Source: an uncultured Acetatifactor sp. (lineage in GTDB: Bacteria > Bacillota > Clostridia > Lachnospirales > Lachnospiraceae). From it: a DNA stretch of 18,381 bases. Positions 13,456 to 18,381 of this stretch are shown one piece after another. The notes beneath the pieces were generated by a model, which was not told where the DNA came from, made no database searches, and saw only the letters and a program-made list of their open reading frames with translations. A program made the position numbers and the translations under genes. The stretch lies in the NCBI GenBank assembly GCA_910586835.1, contig CAJUJU010000069.1, forward strand, positions 1-18,381, given 5' to 3'. Within the stretch, counting starts at the first letter, position 1. Each line of letters opens with the position of its first letter.

Positions 13456-14747
13456 TGTTTTTTCAACGCGCTTTCTCTGTAGATAATATCCTCTCTCCCG
13501 GGGCCGTTGCTGACCATGGTGATGGGATAGCCGATCTGGCTCTCGATAAACTCGATATACTTTCTGCAGTTTTCCGGCAGCTCTTCATAGCTTCTGATGC
13601 CGCGGATCTCACACCTCCATCCCGGCAGGCTCTTCAGGACGGGCCTGGCTTTTTCCAGCCTTGCCGTCACAGGAAACTCTGTGGTCACCTCACCGTCGAT
13701 GTCGTACGCCACACAGACCGGTATCTCCTCCAGATATCCCAGCACATCCAGAACCGTAAACGCAACATCCGTGGTTCCCTGCAGCCTGCAGCCGTATTTG
13801 GACGCTACGCAGTCAAACCAGCCCACCCTTCGGGGGCGGCCCGTAGTAGCGCCGTACTCTCCGCCGTCGCCGCCTCTGCGCCGCAGCTCCTCCGCCCGGT
13901 CTCCGAACAGCTCGCTCACAAAGGCTCCTGCCCCCACTGCGGAAGAATACGCCTTGCAGACAGTGACAATCTGGCGGATTTCGTGCGGCGGAAGTCCCGC
14001 GCCGATAGCCCCGTAGGCCGCCAGTGTGGAGGAGGATGTCACCATGGGATAGATTCCGTGGTCGGGATCCTTCAGCGTCCCCAGCTGTCCCTCCAGCAGA
14101 ACCGTCTTTCCCTCCTTCAGCGCTTTATCCAGAAATGCAGACACATCGCACACATAGGGCACCACCATATCTCTGTATTCATGCAAAGTATTCAAAAGCT
14201 CCTTCGGGTCAAGCAGCGGCTTGTGATAAAGATGCTCCAGAAGCACGTTTTTCATCTCACAGACACGCTCTGTCTTTTCCATAAGCAGCTCCTCGTCAAA
14301 AAGCTCGCTCACCTGAAACCCGATCTTTGCGTATTTGTCAGAATAAAAAGGCGCAATGCCGGACTTGGTGGAGCCAAAGGATTTTCCGCCCAGTCTTTCC
14401 TCCTCATACTGATCGAACAAAATGTGATAGGGCATCACCATCTGTGCCCTGTCGGATACCAGAATCCGGGGCGACGGCACCCCTCGCTCCACAATGGACT
14501 GAATCTCCCGAAACAAGAGCGGAATATTTAACGCCACGCCGTTTCCGATGACGCTGGTGGTATGACCGTAAAACACCCCTGACGGAAGCGTGTGGAGCGC
14601 GAACTTACCATAATTATTTACAATGGTATGCCCTGCGTTTGCACCTCCCTGAAAGCGTACGATAATATCCGCCTCCTGTGCCATCATGTCAGTGATCTTA
14701 CCTTTTCCTTCGTCGCCCCAGTTGGCGCCGACGATTGCCTTAACCAT
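13452..14747 (-). CDS. purA: Adenylosuccinate synthetase
   Basis: Makes adenylosuccinate from IMP, aspartate and GTP, the first committed step to AMP. The product has 431 residues, the normal length. The P-loop-like GANWGDEGKGK holds catalytic D12, and GGANAGHT holds catalytic H40. Further family blocks are FGSTKSGIAPFYSDK, TVLLEGQLGTLKDPDHGIYP, VTSSSTLA and YGATTGRPRRVGWFD. Some positions differ from common PurA: NWGDEGKGK in place of QWGDEGKGK, and EGQLGTLKDPDHG where EGAQGTMLDIDHG is usual, pointing to a divergent clostridial branch. I chose the ATG at 14747 because GGAGG lies five bases upstream; an in-frame ATG 12 bases earlier would contain that site. The stop overlaps the LysR start. 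Confidence 0.96.
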   Translation of the reverse strand: MVKAIVGANWGDEGKGKITDMMAQEADIIVRFQGGANAGHTIVNNYGKFALHTLPSGVFYGHTTSVIGNGVALNIPLLFREIQSIVERGVPSPRILVSDRAQMVMPYHILFDQYEEERLGGKSFGSTKSGIAPFYSDKYAKIGFQVSELFDEELLMEKTERVCEMKNVLLEHLYHKPLLDPKELLNTLHEYRDMVVPYVCDVSAFLDKALKEGKTVLLEGQLGTLKDPDHGIYPMVTSSSTLAAYGAIGAGLPPHEIRQIVTVCKAYSSAVGAGAFVSELFGDRAEELRRRGGDGGEYGATTGRPRRVGWFDCVASKYGCRLQGTTDVAFTVLDVLGYLEEIPVCVAYDIDGEVTTEFPVTARLEKARPVLKSLPGWRCEIRGIRSYEELPENCRKYIEFIESQIGYPITMVSNGPGREDIIYRESALKKQ

Positions 14748-14805
14748 GTTTTCCTCCATTCCCCGCCGCAAAGCGGCAGGCAGCATTTTTCGTCAGCTAT
14801 ACTAT

Positions 14806-14834
14806 AGCATATCCAAAATCATAAGTAAAATCAA
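14806..14834 (-). promoter_or_regulatory. Promoter of purA-lysR
   Basis: On the minus strand TTGATT (14829-14834), 17 bases, then TATGCT (14806-14811). A further TATAGT follows directly and could serve as -10 with TTACTT sixteen bases upstream. The leader of about 50 bases contains GCCGC/GCGGC (14765-14769, 14773-14777), a small hairpin ahead of the ribosome binding site. Confidence 0.55.
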
Positions 14835-14929
14835 TATAAATTATGCATTCTATCACTTAAAATTATTTCAAAGAATCAGGAAAACAGATTGCAGACCGAT
14901 GCCTTTTATGGAACCGCCGAAGTGACCGG

Positions 14930-15655
14930 TCACGCTGCCCGCCGGGAAAGTCTGGCCCGAATCTCCCCGGCAATCCGTCCCTTTACCAGCTCCGCAATCT
15001 GGGCGGTGGTCATATCCTTGTATTCCTCATAATACACAGGGGGCAGAAAATGTACCTGGGTTGTCACCTTCCGCAGAGAATTCATCCCGAATGGCTTATA
15101 ACAGTCAATGATCGCCACCGGCACAATGGGTGCGCTGGCTTTTGTAGCACACTGGAAGGCTCCGGGGTGAAACTCCTGCAGGTCATTTTTATTGTGCTCA
15201 TAACCGCCCTCCGGAAACACAATATACCTTCTGCCTTTTTTCACCTCCTCCACAATCTGAAGGATGGTCTTCACCTGACTCTTCATGTCGGTCTTATCCA
15301 GTCTCTGTCCCTTTACCAGTTCAATAAAGGCATCCACGATGGGAAGCCGCGAACGGGTGTCATCCATGACGATGGTACAGGGATTTGGGTGGGAAATCAT
15401 GATTCCCAGAGTGTCAAATTTTCCCTGATGATTGGAATACATCACATAGCCGCCTTCCCGGGGCAAATTCTCCTGCCCGGTGCTCACCGTCTTTATCCGT
15501 CCGTGACGCATGGCAATCCGGATGCATCTCCGCACCATCCGGTAACGTCTTTCCTCCGGAAAATGACCCTCATGCTTCTCAATAAAATGAGCCTTTCCCA
15601 CATAATACAGTATGAACGGCAGAGAAATCCCCACCACATAACAAAGTCTTAACAT
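14930..15655 (-). CDS. plsC: 1-acyl-sn-glycerol-3-phosphate acyltransferase (PlsC-type)
   Basis: A 241-residue membrane-associated enzyme expected to add the second acyl chain to lysophosphatidic acid. There is one hydrophobic N-terminal segment (about 5-20). Motif I is NHQGKFD with catalytic H76 and D81 (HX4D), motif III is FPEGGYEHN, and motif IV is IVPVAII. GAGAGG six bases upstream of the ATG at 15655 is the likely ribosome binding site. It lies between the PurF homologue and purA on the same strand, separated from the former by a hairpin cluster, so co-transcription is uncertain. Other lysophospholipid acyltransferases share these motifs, so the substrate is inferred. Confidence 0.88.
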   Translation of the reverse strand: MLRLCYVVGISLPFILYYVGKAHFIEKHEGHFPEERRYRMVRRCIRIAMRHGRIKTVSTGQENLPREGGYVMYSNHQGKFDTLGIMISHPNPCTIVMDDTRSRLPIVDAFIELVKGQRLDKTDMKSQVKTILQIVEEVKKGRRYIVFPEGGYEHNKNDLQEFHPGAFQCATKASAPIVPVAIIDCYKPFGMNSLRKVTTQVHFLPPVYYEEYKDMTTAQIAELVKGRIAGEIRARLSRRAA

Positions 15656-15686
15656 AGAAACCTCTCACACCAGGGACAGCTCCTTA

Positions 15687-15822
15687 TCACACTTCCCGAC
15701 ATGCCGCCAGCGGCGGCACAAACAATCGGTGAAGAACGCTTCCTTGCGTTCTTCGGTGTGAAGTTTTAGAATTTCTTTGTCTGCGTCTTTTGCAGACTTA
15801 GAAATTCTCTTCACACTTCCCG
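15687..15822. repeat. Hairpin cluster bounded by a 12-base direct repeat
   Basis: TCACACTTCCCG occurs at 15687-15698 and 15811-15822; the second copy is the last codons and stop of the PurF homologue. Between them are three hairpins: GCCGCC/GGCGGC (15703-15708, 15712-15717), GAAGAACGC/GCGTTCTTC (15731-15739, 15746-15754), and a two-part stem AGAATTTCT/AGAAATTCT (15768-15776, 15800-15808) with inner GTCTGC/GCAGAC (15779-15784, 15792-15797). No gene fits. It may be a small non-autonomous repeat element or a set of transcript-end or processing structures. Confidence 0.7.
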
Positions 15823-17220
15823 GCCGTCCCAGCAGTAAGTACACAGCTTCTCCCTGTCAATTCCCACGGATGCAATCATATCATCCAGCCGGTGATAACG
15901 CAGAGAAGTAAAATTAAGCTGTCTGCCGATCCGTTCCACCATCTCACCATATTCCGCAGTGTTGGGATCCACATAGAGCTTCAGGTCGATCTCCCTGCCC
16001 TCCTGCTCCATCTCCTTCAGAATCTTTCTGGCAATCAGATCCATCTCCGAGGTGGAACGGGAGAAGTTCAGATATTTACACCCGAACATGATGGGCGGAC
16101 AGGCAGGCCGAATGTGTACCTCCCCGGCTCCGCTCTGATACAGAAACTCCGTGGTCTCCCGCAGCTGTGTCCCGCGCACAATGGAATCATCGATCAAAAG
16201 AAGACTCTTATGCTCTATCAGCTCCTGCACCGGAATCAGCTTCATCTTAGCGATCAGATTCCGCTGCGTCTGAATGGTGGGCATAAAGGATCTGGGCCAG
16301 GTTGGCGTATACTTGATAAAAGGCCTGGAAAAAGGAATCCCTGACCTGTTTGCATATCCGATGGCGTGGGCAGTTCCGGAATCCGGCACTCCCGCCACAA
16401 TATCCGGCCTCACATCGTCCCTCTCTGCCAGCCCTGCGCCGCAGTGATAGCGCATCTGCTCCACGCTGACTCCCTCGTAGGAGGAAGAGGGATACCCGTA
16501 GTATACCCACAGGAACGTACAGATCTTCATATCCTTTCCCGGCTGTGCCAGCGTTCTGATGCCCTCCGGCGTCACCACGGCAATCTCCCCGGGGCCAAGC
16601 TCCCTGTCCGCAGTATAGCCGAGATTCAAATAGGCAAAGCTCTCAAAGGAGACACAGTACGCTCCTTCCTTTCTGCCCACGCTCACAGGGGTTCTTCCCA
16701 TCCGATCCCTGGCCGCATAGATTCCCTTTGGCGTCATCAGCAGAATGGTCATGGAACCGTCGATGGACTCCTGGGCATACCGGATCCCGTCCACCAGATT
16801 TTCCTGCTGATTGATCAGCGCCGCCACCAGCTCGGTGGCGTTCACTTCCCCGCTGCTCATCTCCATGAACTGGGAATGCCCCTTGAAAAGAATATCCTGT
16901 ACCAGCCTGTCCGCATTGTTGATCTTTCCCACCGTGCTGATAGCATAAGTACCGTGATGAGAACGGATCAGCAGCGGCTGAGGCTCATAATCGGAAATAC
17001 AGCCGATTCCAAGCTGCCCGTGCATATCGTTGACATCCTTGTCAAACTTGGTTCGAAACGGAGCGTTCTCGATATTGTGAATCGCCCTCTCAAACCCGCT
17101 CGCTTTGTCGTAAACTGTCATTCCGGCACGTCTCGTCCCCAGATGGGAATGATAATCCGTCCCAAAAAACAAATCAAACACACAATCCTCTTTGGCTGCA
17201 ACTCCAAAAAAACCGCCCAT
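15811..17220 (-). CDS. PurF-like phosphoribosyltransferase with degenerate glutaminase domain
   Basis: Homologue of amidophosphoribosyltransferase, which makes phosphoribosylamine from PRPP and glutamine; 469 residues, normal length. The phosphoribosyltransferase half is intact: LLLIDDSIVRGTQLRETT is the PRPP loop, and GVPDSGTAHAIGYA and FIKYTPTWPRSF are family blocks. The four iron-sulphur cysteines of the Bacillus-type enzyme appear conserved (one in KICTFLWVYY, one in MFGCKYLNF, two in LCTYC near the end). The N-terminal glutaminase is not intact: it starts MGGFFGV rather than MCG..G, so the nucleophile Cys is missing, and GHVRYST and HNGN are replaced by GIGCISDYEPQP and STVGKINN. GGGAGGAG precedes the ATG at 17220. 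It follows purB by 21 bases. It may use ammonia, pair with a separate glutaminase, or have another role. Confidence 0.88.
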   Translation of the reverse strand: MGGFFGVAAKEDCVFDLFFGTDYHSHLGTRRAGMTVYDKASGFERAIHNIENAPFRTKFDKDVNDMHGQLGIGCISDYEPQPLLIRSHHGTYAISTVGKINNADRLVQDILFKGHSQFMEMSSGEVNATELVAALINQQENLVDGIRYAQESIDGSMTILLMTPKGIYAARDRMGRTPVSVGRKEGAYCVSFESFAYLNLGYTADRELGPGEIAVVTPEGIRTLAQPGKDMKICTFLWVYYGYPSSSYEGVSVEQMRYHCGAGLAERDDVRPDIVAGVPDSGTAHAIGYANRSGIPFSRPFIKYTPTWPRSFMPTIQTQRNLIAKMKLIPVQELIEHKSLLLIDDSIVRGTQLRETTEFLYQSGAGEVHIRPACPPIMFGCKYLNFSRSTSEMDLIARKILKEMEQEGREIDLKLYVDPNTAEYGEMVERIGRQLNFTSLRYHRLDDMIASVGIDREKLCTYCWDGREV

Positions 17221-17241
17221 TTTTGTCTGACTCCTCCCGCT

Positions 17242-18381
17242 CTATACGTTGATCTGGGCACTGATGCCCAGAAGCTCACCGTTCTCCTTCAGCAGAGGAC
17301 GGATCACCTGTTCCAGAAATGCGTCCACCTGTTCCCTTGAGCGCCCCACATATCTCTCGGGCTCCATGGATGCCTGCAGCTCCTCCAGGCTCATGTGAAA
17401 GGCCGGATCCGCGGCGATCAGCTCCAGCAGATTATTTTCCTTTCCCTCCACCTTCACGTTGCGGCCCGCCTCCATGGAAAGCTCCCGGATCCGCTCGTGA
17501 AGCTCCTGTCTGTTGCCTCCCGCCTTCACCGCATCCATCATGATATTCTCCGTGGCCATAAACGGCAGCTCGCTGCGCAGCCTCTTTTCAATCACCTTTG
17601 GGTACACCACCAGCCCGTCCACCACATTCAGGCACAAATCCAGAATACCATCCACGGCAAGGAAGCCCTCCGCAACGGACAGTCTCTTGTTGGCGGAGTC
17701 GTCCAGCGTCCTCTCAAACCACTGGGTGGCGGAGGTGATGGCCGGATTCAGCGCATCCACCATCACATACCTGGAGAGCGAAGCAATCCTCTCGCTCCGC
17801 ATGGGATTCCTCTTATAAGCCATGGCGGAGGATCCGATCTGACTCTTCTCAAAAGGTTCCTCCACCTCCTTCAAATGCTGCAGCAGCCGAATATCATTGC
17901 TCATCTTGTGGGCAGAGGCCGCAATCCCCGCAAGGACATTTAGCACTCTGGTATCCACCTTTCTGGAGTAGGTCTGCCCCGATACGGGATAGCACTCCCG
18001 AAAGCCCATCTTCTCCGCAATCATGGGATCAATTTTATCTATGGTCTCCTGATCTCCGTCAAACAGTTCCAGAAAGGAAGCCTGGGTGCCGGTGGTTCCC
18101 TTGGAGCCCAAAAGCTTCATGCTTCCCAGCACATATTCCAGATCCTCCAGGTCAAGATAAAACTCCTGGAGCCACAGCGTTGCGCGCTTGCCCACCGTGG
18201 TGGGCTGAGCGGGCTGGAAATGGGTGAATGCCAGCGTGGGCTGAGCCTTGTACTTCTCCGCAAAATCAGCCAGTCCGGCAATCACGTTCACCAGCTTTTT
18301 CTTCACCAGCTTCAGCGCCTCTGTCATGACGATGATATCCGTGTTGTCTCCCACATAGCAGGAGGTAGCCCCCAGATGAAT
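17242..18381 (-). CDS. purB: Adenylosuccinate lyase, N terminus outside the window
   Basis: Cleaves adenylosuccinate to AMP + fumarate and SAICAR to AICAR + fumarate. The frame runs off the window edge, starting at IHLGATSCYVGDNTD, so 379 residues are present and about 95-100 N-terminal residues are missing from a protein of roughly 475. The fumarase/aspartase-superfamily signature GSSAMAYKRNP is intact, as are THFQPAQPTTVGKR with its conserved His and SGQTYSRKVD. The reading frame stays open to the last base, so the GTG at 18354 is not the true start. The gene is first of the visible minus-strand purine group and lies 21 bases before the PurF homologue, so the two are probably co-transcribed. 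Confidence 0.96.
   Translation of the reverse strand: MHLGATSCYVGDNTDIIVMTEALKLVKKKLVNVIAGLADFAEKYKAQPTLAFTHFQPAQPTTVGKRATLWLQEFYLDLEDLEYVLGSMKLLGSKGTTGTQASFLELFDGDQETIDKIDPMIAEKMGFRECYPVSGQTYSRKVDTRVLNVLAGIAASAHKMSNDIRLLQHLKEVEEPFEKSQIGSSAMAYKRNPMRSERIASLSRYVMVDALNPAITSATQWFERTLDDSANKRLSVAEGFLAVDGILDLCLNVVDGLVVYPKVIEKRLRSELPFMATENIMMDAVKAGGNRQELHERIRELSMEAGRNVKVEGKENNLLELIAADPAFHMSLEELQASMEPERYVGRSREQVDAFLEQVIRPLLKENGELLGISAQINV

Noticed and set aside
12121..13482. A 453-codon open frame on the plus strand
   Set aside because: It lies opposite the HAD and LysR genes and has no recognisable domain or ribosome binding site.
13455..14531. A 358-codon open frame on the plus strand opposite purA
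   Set aside because: Antisense shadow of purA, without domain or start signals.
16366..17340. A 324-codon open frame on the plus strand opposite the PurF homologue
   Set aside because: Antisense shadow; crosses the gene boundary into purB without any recognisable domain.

Overview
The window looks like chromosome of a Gram-positive anaerobe of the class Clostridia, most likely a gut Lachnospiraceae. The grounds are a pyruvate phosphate dikinase that closely matches what I recall of the Clostridium symbiosum enzyme, strong GGAGG-type ribosome binding sites, a lipoprotein/two-component style of signalling, a LacI/CcpA-type operator, and roughly half G+C by eye. The genus cannot be fixed from the sequence alone.

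Layout, left to right. (1) 54-2684, minus strand: ppdK, with its own promoter and a leader that can fold into two mutually exclusive hairpins; a cre-like palindrome lies about 240 bases upstream of its start. (2) 3309-8957, plus strand: a signalling locus made of an OmpR-type response regulator (TTG start), a HAMP histidine kinase, a single-pass membrane protein of unknown family, a palindrome-rich spacer, and a 753-residue lipoprotein that joins a propeller-like N-terminal half to an ABC-type solute-binding domain without any transporter genes. (3) 9133-9489: a two-helix membrane protein whose promoter sits inside an 85-base palindrome. (4) 9490-11800: an accessory patch with a fragment of a GNAT acetyltransferase, a terminator, an unrecognised stretch, an HxlR regulator divergent from two tandem cysteine-containing flavodoxin-fold reductases, and a decayed cysteine-rich KTR gene ending in a terminator. 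This patch looks like acquired cargo. (5) 11857-18381, all minus strand: purB (cut by the window edge), a PurF homologue, an acyltransferase, purA, a LysR regulator overlapping purA by four bases, and a HAD phosphatase.

How the genes work together. purB and purA carry out successive steps of the IMP-to-AMP branch. The PurF homologue between them keeps the phosphoribosyltransferase site and the four iron-sulphur cysteines but has lost the glutaminase nucleophile and its partner residues, so it is unlikely to be an ordinary glutamine-dependent PurF. The LysR protein, translationally coupled to purA, is a candidate regulator linked to purine metabolism. The kinase/regulator pair probably senses a signal outside the membrane with help from the adjacent membrane protein and lipoprotein. 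The HxlR-reductase unit has the usual form of an inducible redox- or electrophile-stress cassette.

The most interesting items are the PurF homologue without a glutaminase, the ppdK leader switch, the palindromic repeat elements near 6427-6575, 9025-9109 and 15687-15822, and the decayed genes flanking the HxlR cassette. No rRNA, tRNA or CRISPR array was seen. No intact transposase was seen.
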